DNA from: Gerris lacustris
Taxonomy: Eukaryota; Arthropoda; Insecta; Hemiptera; Gerridae
Assembly (NCBI GenBank): GCA_951217055.1
Contig: OX578276.1
Location: 37,038,205-37,102,204 of the forward strand
DNA: 64,000 bases
Direction: 5' to 3'
Part shown: positions 23,908 through 35,782 of the stretch, in pieces
Layout: each line of letters starts with the position of its first letter
Position numbering within the stretch: the first letter of the stretch is position 1
Notes under the pieces: generated by a model
What the model was told of the DNA's origin: nothing
Seen by the model: only the letters and a program-made list of their open reading frames with translations
The model's database searches: none
Program-made: the position numbers and the translations under genes

Positions 23908-26277
23908 CAGGGTGTCCCAGGTCAGGACCGACAAACTTTGGGATGTGATAGTACAGTTCATTTGGAGTAAAAAAAGTTCTATAAACCATGGTCCTATTCT
24001 CATTTGTTTTCTAGCTATCTTATTTTTAACTTTTTTTTGTAAAACGTGACTTTGACTTAATAAATTGGCAATATCATTGGAAGTAATTAAGCTAGAATGA
24101 TAAATGATGTACTACCTGAAAGAGCATGAAAAATTCTTAAAGATAAACATTATTTCAGCTATTAAAATTCATTTTTAGTCACACGTTAATTCGTTAGAAC
24201 TTGAAAATAATAAAATTTAATTAAAAAACGAAAATGTTAGAGCTTGTATAACTACTGTATTGTATTAGATAACTATGGGTGCAAAACTCCTTAAAGTTGG
24301 CGCATTTACTAAGCTTCAAAACGATACTATTAAATTTAAGATATTGCAACTTAAAGTATCCGAAATAGTGATGAAATTTCAAAAAAACATGTCCTACTGT
24401 AAGCTGAGATAGGGTTGGAGGAATGGGAAGTGCCCTGAAAATGCAATCGTCGAGTGATTTTTTTTCTTTTTTTTAAGTTGCTCTAGTATAATAAAACGTT
24501 AAAGTCAAAGTTTAGTCATAGTACCCGTGTGGTACCAGTCAGGGTACCAATGATACTACTGTCATTGTAAAGTCATAGCACCTGACGAACCTTATAATTA
24601 TTAAGGGTGTAATAATTTATATTTATTACGATAATTAATTATTTTTATAATAATATTCTTTGTAACATAACCAAAATTGTCCTGTATTAATAGAATTATC
24701 TTATTACTTTGTTAAAAAAAAAGAAAATCATTAAAGATGAAATAGAAAAGTGTAATAATAAAATAAACCGACCTTTTTTATTTATAATTAACTCTTCTGT
24801 AATTACTATAATAAATGTTCAAAATGGTGCCCTCCTTCATTAATACACATCCACAATTTTTAAGTCGAGATTTGCTGCATTTTTTGGGAGTCGCTTTTTG
24901 GTAATTTATTTGATGAGCTGCTGCTTGTATCCTGTTTATTAGCTCCTCTTGACTGTTAACCGGTATTCTAAACACCAAATCTTTCATCCACCCCCCCCCC
25001 CCCCCAAACAGAAATCTAAAGGTGTAATGTCTGGTGACCTGGGTGGCCAAGCAACCGGTTCTACTCTTCCAATGCACCTATTAGGATAGTGTTGAATGCA
25101 GCAAATCTGTACTTAAAAAATGTCGGATGTGTATTAATGAAGAAGGGCACCATTTTGAACATTTATACATTTAGTAATTACAGAAGTGTTAATTGTAAGT
25201 AAAGAAGGTCGGTTTATTTTATTATTACACTTTTCTATTTTATTCTTTAATGATTTTTTTTTTAACAAATTAAGATAATTCAATTAATACAGGACAATTT
25301 TGGTTATGTTACAAAGAATATTATTATAAAAATAATTAATTATCGTAATATTATCGTAATAAATTATTACACCCTTAATAATTACAAAAGTGTTAATTGT
25401 AAGTAAAGAAGGTCGGTTTATTTTATTATTACACTTTTCTATTTTATTCTTTAATGATTTTTTTTTTTAACAAAGTAATAAAATAATTCAATTAATACAG
25501 TACAATTTTGGTTTAGGCCCGAAGAGCATTATTATAAAAATAAATTATTACACCCTTAATAATAAGATAAGACCCCTTATAAGACTTTATAAGATTCATC
25601 AGGTGCTATGACTTCACAATGACGGTAGTATCATTGGTACCATTACTGGTACCACACGGGTACTACGACTAAACTCTGACTTTAACGTTTTATTATACTG
25701 GAGCATTTAAAAGAAAAAGAAAAAAAAATCACCCGACGTTTGCATTTTCAGGGTACTTCCCATTCCCCCAACCCTAACTCAGCTTACTGTAGGACATGTT
25801 TTTTTGGAATTTCATCACTGTTTCGGATACTTTAAGTTGCAATATTTTAAATTTAATAGTATCGTTGTGAAGCTTAGTAAATGCGCCAACTTTAAGGAGT
25901 TTTGCACCCATAGTTATCTAGTACAATACAGTAGTTATACAAGCTCTAACATTTTCGTTTTTTAATTAAATTTTATTATTTTCAAGTTCTAACGAATTAA
26001 CATGTTACTAAAAATGAAATTTAATAGCTGCAATGATGTTTATCTTTAAGAATTTTTCATGCTCTTTCAGGTGGTATATCATTTATCATTCTAGCTTAAT
26101 TACTTCCAATGATATTGCCACTTTATTAAGTCAAAGCCACGTTTTAAAAAACAAAGTTAAAAATAAGATAGCTAGAAAACAAATGAGAATAGGACCATGG
26201 TTTATAGAACTTTTTTACTCCAAATGAACTGTACTATCACATCCCAAAGTTTGTCGGTCCTGACCCGGGACACCCTG
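23908..26277. mobile_element. Long foldback element with ~0.9-kb arms, flanked by TA
   Basis: The end CAGGGTGTCCCAGGTCAGGA at 23908 is matched in reverse complement by the sequence ending at 26277; TA flanks both sides (TATA/TATAG context). The arms remain about 90 percent similar for several hundred bases. The right arm contains an internal duplication of about 200 bp (25171-25385 and 25386-25555). The unique centre (about 24840-25150) carries the C-terminus of a mariner/Tc-like transposase. TA flanks and that gene suggest a derivative of a Tc1/mariner-type element with very long inverted repeats. Confidence 0.8.
24778..25085 (-). pseudogene. Mariner/Tc1-like transposase C-terminal fragment
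   Basis: On the minus strand, just upstream of the open frame, one reads VAWPPRSPDITPLDFCL (around 25045), the PRSPDLxPxDFxLW block with the last catalytic aspartate. It shifts frame at a 15-base G run (C on the plus strand, 24991-25005) into WMKDLVFRIPVNSQEELINR, then the I-x-x-A helix and an EGGT-IFEH-like tail. The first two catalytic residues and the helix-turn-helix are absent. It sits at the centre of the foldback and reads into one arm. Confidence 0.65.
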
Positions 26278-26289
26278 TATAGTAATAAT

Positions 26290-26780
26290 CAATAATGCCT
26301 AATAATAGTATGAAAAAATGTGAATTAAGAAATGTTAATTGTGTTCCCTTACCATATTGTGATACTAAGTTCCTCTTCGAGGCTGATGCAAATCTGTTAA
26401 ATTGGCTAGTTATGACGTCTTTCATACCTTCGAGAATATAATCAAATGTTTTTAATGAGGTTGTGATAGTCCTTGAATTTATCAGAGTACTTTCGTACAG
26501 TTTGGCAAGTTTTAAAAAAACTCTCCTGAAGATCTGTTTTCATTAAACTGATGCAATCATATTTTTTTTCTACGTCTCTTATTAAGGAGAACCTAAAGAT
26601 CCAACAGAAGTAACACAACAAATCATTCACAGAGTACCTCATAATACCACCACAGCACAACTGCTTCCGCTTCCCGATCAGGTGTAACTGCAACCAGATT
26701 AGGCACTAACGTCGCCAACATCGGATCGGGAGAAATATGGATCTAATGTAGGTGTAGTCTTAACATGCCTTTCACTGCAA
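26290..26780. other. Spacer with unrecognised open frame
   Basis: A minus-strand open frame of 83 codons (26442-26693) has no motif I recognise. The rest shows nothing. Confidence 0.3.
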
Positions 26781-26784
26781 TTTA

Positions 26785-27670
26785 TTGTCCACACTTCAAA
26801 ATTTTAGTGAGCACTTTATCGATGGATACAGAAAGGGCAGAATTTGTGCTCGTTATCTTTTTTTAAAAAGTGCGCGGAAAAGAAATAAGCAGCGAGCCCT
26901 GTGGACAAAGCAGCTTTACAGAAAACGAAATATTGGACTAGTCAGAGAACTTCAGCTTGATATAGGTATGTTTCGGAATTTCTGAGTGTCAATAGACAAC
27001 TTACAAGTTTTTCGTATGTCAATAGACAACTCAATTCGATAAGAATTTTAGAACCAGTCATTTAAAAAAGGAACAGTCAACCTACCAATTCTCAGTTTAC
27101 ATGAATTGGTAGGTTGAGGTATGTTGTACGTATTCAGATATGCATAAACGGGTGGAGAATATTCATCACTCGTGAAATTACTGAGCAATGATGGAGTTAG
27201 ATGGTAAAATCTGACAATCCGATGGCGTTGAACTACGAATTTGTAGAGTAGAAAAGGGACCACTTCTTTTCACTCAATGTGGTTCTAAAACGACCTAAAA
27301 ACGCAGGGTCCGAATTTTACAATAAGGGCACTCATAGCATCGTTCTACTTGCCCTTGTTGATGCAAAGTACCGCTTTATACGAGCTGATGTAGGATGCCA
27401 GGGTCGAATATCAGATGTAGGTGTAGTATTTAAAATACCAGTTTGTAAAAAAAAAAAAAATAGCAGATAGCAGTGTGAATTTTCCGTCAAGTGCAGCTCT
27501 ACTGGATCGTAAGATACTGGTGCCGTTCGTGGTTTCTGATGACGCTTTTGTATTACAGATTTATCTTATGCCATTGCAGCCAACTTAAATGTAGGTTCGC
27601 CGAAAAGAGTATATAATTATAGACTATCGGGAGCAAGGAGAATCGTTAAAAAGCCCTTGGATTGATGGGA
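26785..27670 (+). pseudogene. PIF/Harbinger nuclease, second relic
   Basis: The start has KRNKQRALWTKQLYRKRN, the W-x-x-x-LF-x-xR block of Harbinger N-termini, and GMFRNF. The central part is lost or replaced (26990-27270). From 27279 it reads [36 protein letters not shown] and [10 protein letters not shown], the blocks following the first aspartate. A frameshifted VVSDDAFVLQ carries the second aspartate, and PKRVYNYRLSGARRIV (27600-27650) the RAR block, where the sequence stops before the VEN glutamate. An A14 run at 27449-27462 marks one break. Confidence 0.75.
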
Positions 27671-28269
27671 CGGCATCAGTGTCCAGAATTTTTCTCCTAA
27701 GCCTATAGAGATTATAGACGTTATTGGGACTATGATATATAGTTTTAACTTGTCTTCTTCTCCATTACTTTCTCAGGCGTAGCCGGATGAGGCAAGACAG
27801 AATTCAGCTTCTGGAAGTTATGATCACGAGATTTAAAGCACTGGTGACGTTATTCATGGCAAATAGAGAGTAGTTACTTATAGGGATAACGGTATGAGAC
27901 CACTACAAAAAGTACCACGGAACCCACAATAGCAGCGAAGAAAATATAATTAGACACTAGCAGCGAAGAACATACGATAGCAGCTTTGCGTGTGTACAGA
28001 ATTCAAGAAGTATTTAAGCTCAGATGCAGGTTCAGCCTGGTAAAAAACTGGTATGTATTTATAAATCTAATTTTGTGGCATCAGATTATAATATAATAAA
28101 TAAATACATGAAAATGTTAAAAAGTATACATCAAGGGAGTATGCAAAAAATACATAATATATATATATAATTGTTTCCTCTTTTGTGTGAAAACGAATAG
28201 CGTTAGTGTGAACGGACAATCAATTTATTGACTTTTTCATGAGCATTCCCACCTTTTAATGGAAATCAT

Positions 28270-28930
28270 TTTTCCGTTTGGAAACTCCGTATGGAGTTGC
28301 ATCTCGATGAGCTAGGGGTGCTAAAAAATATTCGAGAACCACCGTACCAGATGGACGGAAAGTGGACACAAAAAGAAAAGAAATGCAAATCCATTATTGC
28401 ACAACATCTAAGATGCGTATTTAGAAAATGTTCGCATTAATGAAACGGCGTGACATATTTGGAATTCGCTCTGAGACACTTATGAAAAGTAGGGGCCATG
28501 TAGCAAGAGGTTACTTCTAAAGAAGATCATGGAATTAAAATATGACATCAAAAATCATATCGACTCACTTAATAATATTCACCAACATAATGAGACAATT
28601 GAAAAATGTAGGAACTAAACTAGACGAATCAGATTTTTGCTGTATGCTATTAAACACCTTTCCACACAATTGAATCCGTAGTTAAGTTGAAACCTTTCAC
28701 GAAAAAGACGTAAAAATAAATTATATTAAAAGAAGATGAACAGAATATGATGTAAAACTTAAAACTGAATCTGCTACAAAGTTTATAGAAAAGGAAGCTA
28801 AACATCTGAGTCAACATGCATTTACTGCTTCAAGTAACAGGATTTACACCAGATAAGACAAACAAAAGTACTCGCAATGGTACAGGTAAGCACAACATTC
28901 AATGCACTTTTCAATGAAATTTTTCTCGTT
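28270..28930 (+). pseudogene. Copia-type Gag relic
   Basis: Frameshifted translation gives MELHLDELGVLKNIREPP, a basic W-x-K-x-K block, LKYDIKNHIDSLNNI, KLDESDFCCMLLNTFP and then DVKINYIKRRLNE-like text. This is the helical pattern of the copia/UBN2 Gag domain (W...A...I, LE.S-type linker, LP-x-x-Y, L-x-E). No CCHC knuckle, protease or integrase follows; the segment runs into an unrelated nuclease relic. The call rests on pattern only. Confidence 0.4.
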
Positions 28931-29154
28931 AATAAGGGAAATGACAGCAGACAATAATTACTCTAATCGCTGAGGAAATGAGACAACATGGATGTTCAGT
29001 AATTCATGTCTCGACTTTCTCTTGATTCCGAGAGACGAGTATACTACTTTTTCTTTTTTTTTAACTAGGATTAATACATTTTAACTGCTTGTTTGCCTTC
29101 TACATCAAGACTCCTTTTATTTTGACACATTTTAACAAAAACAAATTAAACTAT

Positions 29155-29975
29155 CGCTAGGCGACAATTCATGCTGTTGATGACGCTGATGTTGACATTG
29201 TTATAACCGCAGGGGAATCTTCAAAAAGTAGAAATACAACAGTGATAGGAGAAGACACTGATTTATTGGTATTGCTGATTTATTGGTGTAATCAAGCACA
29301 CCACAAGCTGTTTTTCAGAAGTGATAAAAAGCTTTCTAAACAGAATAACGATTATGTTATCAATGCCATTAGATATTCGCTCGGAAATCACTTAGCGAAC
29401 AGTGTATTTTTTATACATTTGTGTACAGGATGTGACACCACCTCGACAATATTCCATATTGGAAAGCAATCAGTTTACAAACGCGTTGTTGAAGATCGAT
29501 ATTTTCGTGAACTTGCACTATCATTCAGCTCAAATAACCTAATACCAGTCAGGCTGAAGAAATTGGAAAGAAGATAATGGTATATCTATTTGATGGAAAT
29601 CCAGATGATACACTAAATACACATCGGTACAAAAATATTTTGGATCAAGTATCAAAGGCAAAATGTTTCATTAAGCCACAGATCCTTCCCCCAACGGAAT
29701 CAGCTGTCAAATAACATAGTCTTAATGCACATCTGTAAATTTGTATATGGAAACAAATGCAAGAAGGCTTGAACCCCACAGAATAGGAATTGAGTATAAA
29801 TGATAATATGTATGTACCGAAAATAATGGATTTTCCGCCAGCACCTGAAAGTATATTACGCATAATACGATGTACCTGCAAAACTGGCTGTGCTGCCATG
29901 AAATGTAGTTGCCGAAAAAATTGATTGGAATGTACTAGTTCATATGGTCAGTGCCAAGAAACAAATTGAAAACAG
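29155..29975 (+). pseudogene. XPG/FEN-like nuclease C-terminal region, unclassified repeat gene
   Basis: An open frame from about 29160 has HAVDDADVDIV, VIGEDTDLLVLLIYW and HLCTGCDTTSTIFHIGKQSV. These match three acidic metal-site clusters of FEN/XPG nucleases: E-A-E-A-D-type, DTDLLVL, and GCDY followed by the helix-hairpin (x-GIG-K). A frameshifted continuation carries LPPTESAVK, PPAPESILRIIRCTCK and a Cys-rich end (CKTGCAAMKCSCRKN), to about 29975. The family occurs as uncharacterised repetitive proteins in insects and cnidarians; Academ transposons are known to encode XPG nucleases, so that is one candidate. Two other fragments lie at 34.85 and 52 kb. Confidence 0.5.
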
Positions 29976-30224
29976 TCCGCAGGGAATACTAGACGAAGAA
30001 AAAGTAAGTAAAGATGAAGATTATGAAGAATTGTGAAAAGGAAGCCAAATCATTTTGTTTTTAATTTATTAATGGAAAAGGTCACATACTTGAGTATTAG
30101 ATTTTTTGTTCCTGTAAGTCTGATGTGTAATGAAATTTTATCTGATGTAATATACAATTTGCGTGATTCAATACTTGTAATAATTCATTTAAATGAGAAA
30201 TGCCTGTATATTGATGATAAACAT

Positions 30225-30460
30225 GGCAAATTCAGCCGCCATCTTGGATTTTGACGGATTACCTGGGCCGGGATTAATGGGGATTTTAAGATGATGTAAA
30301 TGACATGCTTCACTACATAATAAGTACCTATTTTGAGTGCAAAATATCTTTTATACGGCAATAAATGCAGCAAAATAAAGAAAAAAGCAAATTCAGCCGC
30401 CATCTTGGATTTTAACTGATTTTCCGGGCCGGGATTAATGAGGTTTTTGAGTATGTTAAA
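30225..30460. repeat. Two tandem ~166-bp units
   Basis: GCAAATTCAGCCGCCATCTT occurs at 30226 and 30392, followed each time by GGATTTT and a GGGCCGGGATTAATG patch. The GCCATCTTGGATTT phrase is shared with the array at 0.2-1.2 kb. Confidence 0.8.
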
Positions 30461-30670
30461 ATTACCCCACTTTTCACAGTATAATGCAATTCTTTTCGCA
30501 TTATACATTTCTGTTGCAATCTTGTCAAGGTCAAAATTTATTTTGACTGTACAATTTGTATACATCGTCAGTTTGAAAGATGTTAGATAATATTGACAGT
30601 ACGTATTAATTGTAATTTATTGTAGCATTACTATCACAGTTCTAAGGCTAAACTATTTTTTTCTTTTTCA

Positions 30671-33646
30671 TCAGGCTTTCTTATTCCCGTGACATTTTTC
30701 TTTTTTGATTTTTTTAGCGAAACATTTTTTGAGGTTCAATTTTTTGTTATCGACTGCATGACTGGTGTTACCAGATTCAAAATTAGAATGATATTTCATT
30801 GATTTTAATAATGACACAATTTTAGGAATACATTTCTTAACTTCATCGACATCTTGGTCAGTTTCTATGTAAGGGTTATACTCTAATACATTTATTTCCA
30901 AAGAGCTTTTGTTCTCACATCAGAGTCTCCTAAAGTATTTTTGTTGGATGAACACTGCTCTGTTGAATTGAATTGTTTTAGAATAATATTTTCTATTCGA
31001 TTTGAAGGGTCTGTGTCGGGGTGCACATATAAGAGGTGGATGTGGCAGGTAAAGAAGGGTCATCAATTACTTTAGAATTTGATATTTGCATAGCAACAGC
31101 ATGAATATGTTTACACATATTATATTTTACTGCTGAGTCGATACAGGTGCGCAAATAATATTATGTATACAAAAACAACATTCTTCACATACAATTTTAC
31201 AATGACATTTAGTATCTCCCTCACAGTGTACATTTCCTTTCCTGTTGATGACAATACATTCCAACTGGAATCAATTTTTGAAACTAACATTAACCGTGAC
31301 TCTTGATCTGTTTTATGGCGTCTTCTTAATTCACTGATTTTATTTGTAATTTTTCCTTTGTGTAGTTATTAGTTTGCCAAAAAGCATGTCCCTCAAAAAT
31401 CGCATTAGAGCATGCAAAGCTTTGTCGAATCGCTTAACTTTTTTTCCCATTAAATAATAGTATTTAATACTCTTATGCATCCTTTCTAAGGGCATGTTTG
31501 TATTTATTCCGGCGTGTAAGTGGAATGCATATACCCCCATTGACGATGGATATCTCTATAATATTTTATAAAATAGTTTCCGAAATCAGCCAAAAACTTT
31601 TTGCAAGCACATTCCAACATCGTGTAAAATGCATTCTCTTCTGTCTCTTCCAACAAAGTTCTTAACATTTTGTTCGCCCTAACTTGATTTTCTTTACCTT
31701 TCACTTTGTTCAAATTATTCCGCCACGCACGGTCGACGTACCAACTACAGAGAAGTTTCTTGTCAGGTTTCGACATAGTAGCTGTCCACGCGTTATAAAA
31801 TGTGTCAGCTATATCTGACATGAATATTTTTGTTCGAATACAATCTCCTATAGTATTTTTAATTGCTGAAAAAAATACTTTGTATATTTCAGTATCTGAG
31901 CGGTTAGAGAATAATAATAAACAGGTCAAGTGTGTGCTAGTCAGCACACAGCGAGGGTCCGTAGGTAACCCTGCGTATAGTTTAAGTAGTACCTATTGAT
32001 GGTGTTTTTTAAAATGATAAAAAGCTTACTTTGAACTATTCTATGGGTCTGATATTCTCAAAACACATAAACAAACTTCTGATAAAGTATTATATTGCCA
32101 CTGAACCGGACTACAACCATAAAAATACATCGAAAAGACCATAGTTATAAAAAAATGTATTTTGTCAATAAAAAATAAAATAATATTTTTTTTCGAAATT
32201 TCCAAAAAGTGGTATCTTTACTTTTGGTCGAAGAATGTTCAGGAATTTTTTCAGATTTTTTGTACTTCACATAAGCGAGATAGAAGGGGGGACACGTTTC
32301 ACACCCACTTCAAACTTGCCTACACTCGCCCTATCAAAGTTATAACCAAAGAATTATACATTTTTGTAATAAGCTCGACGTACCCTTTCATATGATACCC
32401 CTCACGGTGTCGAAAAAAAAAATTTAACCCTTAAGTTTTATTACCCGAATATTTTTGAAAAATATTTTTTTTAAGTCGCCATATTTTTAAAATATGTGGG
32501 TAGGTACAAGACACATACATGCCAAATTTCAAAGTGATCGGACGAAAGGTGTAGCCGTGAGAGCAGGCGACAAGACGGACGGACAGACACACGCAGGAAA
32601 ATATAAGGGTCCTTGGTTTTGCCTACGGACCCTAAAAATGCACAAGGAAATCCCTGGTGCAAATCATCCCACACAAAAAGGGTGGTTAGCATGAAATGGT
32701 AAGGATTCAGTCCATGTGTTTCATCCACACAAACACATTGACTGCCATATTTCGTTAAATATTCTTTCTGGGCATTATTCATGATGATTAATACAAATTC
32801 ATTCTCTTGAAGAGAAGGAAGTTCATCACAATCAGTACCCTGGGCCTTATAAAAGAGAATAGAATCCGTCTCAGGGTCTAATCTTAGCTCATTTATCCAG
32901 GCCTCGATGCTGATAACATCATTTTCATGACGAACAATATCCCTATTTATGTGAAAATCACGTTCAATATTATGCAAGTATTGTTTTGTTACTATATGCT
33001 TTCTGTCAAGGGGGGAATTTTGCAACGAATGCCTTATGTCAAATGGAACGTGTAGTTCCAACTTTGCCGCGATGCTTGCTCTTTCAGATTTTGTTAGCGT
33101 CAATCTGCCGACTTCGAAGTCATGACCAAAATGGGTCTGTTACCTCGACTTTACGGTGGCGTCATTATTTTCCCATACTTCTATTATTGACTGACAAAAT
33201 AGCCCACATTTATTTGAACCCATAGTTTTTATGTGTCTAATTTGTTTTCCTTTAGATTTAAAAATGCAACCCCGGAAACACATAAAACACTCCGCCCCCC
33301 CCCCCCCGTATTTTTAACATACTTAACTTTATTTATGGTTTCATAATCAGATTTCCAAATAAAAAAAACTTTCTATGGTATTAAATTCTTTATGAAAAAT
33401 ACTAATTTCAAGGTTGTGCTCTTCCTTTAAATGGGAATTAAATAAATGATTATTTACAGACTTAGAACATACGAAACATGTTGTTTTCTTCTTTAAATGA
33501 ACATTTGTAAAATGCTTATTGATTAGAGTTTTGTCTGCAAATATTTTATTGCAATGATGACATATATTTAAAATTTCTTTTTGATGAACACGCTTTACAT
33601 GTCTCGCTAAAACATTTTTATTCGCGAAGTCTTCTATGAAATCCAA
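30671..33646 (-). pseudogene. MULE transposase with C2H2 fingers, copy 1, interrupted
   Basis: Read on the minus strand: 33646-33350 encodes C2H2 fingers (ICHHCNKIF, TCFVCSKSV). About 33300-33110 encodes a CFMCF/THFGH module. 33103-32639 carries the transposase start with VCVDETHGLNPYHFMLTTLF (first catalytic aspartate). It then breaks at FPCAF and resumes across the 723-bp insertion at FSNRSDTEIYKVFF (about 31915), followed by IFMSDIADTFYNAW (second aspartate), NMPLERMHKSIKYYYLMG (glutamate block) and a SWIM-like C-C-C-H region near 31200. The C-terminus ends at 30671 with a Lys-rich tail. Its order matches copy 2 throughout. The insertion, stops and frameshifts inactivate it. Confidence 0.85.
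31916..32638. mobile_element. 723-bp non-autonomous element, copy 1
   Basis: It starts AATAAACAGGTCAAGTGTGT and ends GCCTACGGACCCTAAAAA. The phrase AGGGTCCGTAGG near the start is inverted at the end, and AGGGTCC ... GGACCCT also forms a terminal stem-loop after a GACGGACGGACAG run. A ~90 percent similar copy lies at 53713-54433. It splits the MULE transposase ORF exactly, which sets its boundaries. The open frames inside are not conserved as protein. Confidence 0.85.
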
Positions 33647-33649
33647 ATA

Positions 33650-34109
33650 CGTAAAAGCAATGATAATAACCTACACACTTTCCCCTCTTATTCGAAAAGA
33701 AAAGTAAAAAAAAGACAACGAAATACATAAGGCAAAGAGGAAAATAATTCAAAACAAAAATAACGATTCACTTTCCCCTCTTAAGGGAGAAGGAAAGTAG
33801 AAAAACTAAATTAACCCCAATAAAAAAAAAGACAATAAATTACAATAAAAATCTTAAAATAAATGGCAATTAAATCGACGAGTCTATCAATTAAGTAAAT
33901 AAAGCGATGAAGATCTCTGCAGCGAGCAATAGATGAACCTTGAACGGTGTCTGAAGCTAGCCTGAGGCCTGAGTAGCGTAGTAAAGGTAGGGATGAAGAT
34001 CTCATCATATCTTCATCATAGGGAGTATTATGCAAGTAAAATCCTACCGCTCATAGCGAGACTAGTGGGGAGTGCCTGCCTAGCCTACTTTTATCTTATC
34101 TTGAACGTC
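33650..34109. repeat. Hairpin-containing repeat region
   Basis: ACTTTCCCCTCTTAAGGGAG and following GAAAGT form a stem-loop at 33770-33798, and a related half occurs near 33670. This resembles the ACTTTCTC/GAGAAAGT ends of the repeats at 13.8 and 17.5 kb. No coding signal. Confidence 0.5.
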
Positions 34110-34849
34110 TAGTAAAAACAGGCTGTTAACGAAACTAATTGGGGGAAAGCTGGATTTTTTCCTGGTAATAGACCATGCATGATAAAAGGTGCATTTTCTC
34201 AAAATTCACAACACCTCCCCCTTGTGCTCCCCCCCCCCCCCCTTCCCTCCAACCCCCCTTGAACTGACTATTTGCGGACTTAAGGTGTATGCATATAATC
34301 TGCCTTTTTGGCTGTACAACTTTTTATAATGAAATGATAATAAATAATGCTACTAATAAATGTTGTAGTAAATATGATTACCTTTAAAATTACACCAGTT
34401 TTACATTACTATATCCCCAAATCCCCATATCAAGCACACAGGAGTCCCGTAAAGAGAGTGTGCCCATATGCTGCTTGAGCAGTTGAGAGTTTTAACACAA
34501 TGTCACCCCTTATGTGTCAGTTTTAGTGGGAGGCTTGAGAAATACGATGTTCGTTGTAATAGTTTGACCACTTTGGAGTTGTGCAGTGATAATAATTCAA
34601 TAATTTACAGTTCTGTTATATTTATTCACTTTTTTACTGTTACACTTAATTCAGCTTATATTTTGTAGTAGTTAAGTGTATCATAACTAAAACAACTAAA
34701 TGAAAATGACTAGCCGTTGAAGGTTGGTTAACTTCTAGGTTAATTTTTTTTAAACTGTATTTGTAATGTTCAGTACATATTATTGTTTGAAGGAGCTAAT
34801 TTTAATTTTTTCTTTTACTATTAGAACTACATCTACGTTTTGTGACAAA

Positions 34850-35577
34850 ATGGATAAGTTTGAAATTTGTGTTTTTTACAAGCATCCTATTGATAGTGGC
34901 CTAGCTACTGCTACTGTTACGAGGGAGTTAAGTAAAATCATTAGCAGTAGTTTAGAAGAAAATATGACTTAAATGAGAAGTTAAAAGGAAAGGATTCAAT
35001 TTGTGTTCATGTCCAATGTAGGAAAAACCCGTCCAACTAGCATAAATACATCCTCATCGAAAGAAATATCTACTTCTGATGAACCAGCTGATAAATCCTT
35101 CAAACTTAGAACAACTGAGTGTGAGTTCAACTTCAAAAAGAACTGTTTGTTTTGTGGAGAACTAACAGATACAGAGGTAAAATATCCTTCGTATTGCCGG
35201 AGATCTCTCCATAATGTATCTACATACTTAGAAATATAGGATTCAGTATTCCAACAATGTGATATAAGGAATGATGATTGGGGCCAGAGGGTGAAAGGTA
35301 GGCTTTTAAATGTTAATAATTTAGTCAAGACAGAAGACCATGGTGACGGTGACTGTTATAAGGACTTCTTTAGAAATAAATCTAAGGTGTCTGCGGGTCG
35401 ACCTGCGGGTTGATGTCAATTCATTGAAAACAGTGATGACTCTCAGTTCACAATGAGAGAACTAAGAGAGAACATCACCAACTTTCTTCGTGAAAAAGAA
35501 ATCCCCGAAACTTATAGTGATGATCACTTTAATTTTCTGTTAAAACACTTTGGAGACCGGATGGTTGATTAAAAATT
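34850..35577 (+). pseudogene. N-terminal region of the XPG-associated repeat gene
   Basis: A short ATG frame (34850-34972) reads MDKFEICVFYKHPIDSG and ends at a stop. Further on, ECEFNFKKNCLFCGELTD (about 35121-35175) is followed, after stops and shifts, by a QCDIRNDDWGQRV block, a HGDGDCYKDFF block and MRELRENITNFL. I recall this CLFCG ... C-x-x-R-x-DxW ... YH-x-x-C-x-x-F order as the N-terminus of long repetitive proteins in insects and Hydra, the same proteins whose later part contains the GEDTDLLVL nuclease blocks. The link between the two pieces is from memory and not shown within one ORF here. Confidence 0.45.
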
Positions 35578-35782
35578 TTTAGGTAAAATCTATATTTATA
35601 TATGTATAGTATAGTATATATAATATGGATAAACTGAAATTGCACATAAAATTATCGAGACATAGTACAATGACCGAGAAAATGACACAAAGTGAAGGAC
35701 TAAGAATCTTGTTGGCATCTTGTGTCGTCCGCCTTGGTCATCATTCCTCACCAAGTTGAAGTTCTTCCTCCTGGTAGGCGAG

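Noticed and set aside
32162..32694. Small plus-strand frames shared with 53954-54474
   Set aside because: Both copies of the 723-bp repeat contain them, but frames shift between copies and no codon-type conservation is visible.
34996..35328. 110-codon minus-strand frame
   Set aside because: It is antisense to the CLFCG-containing plus-strand relic.
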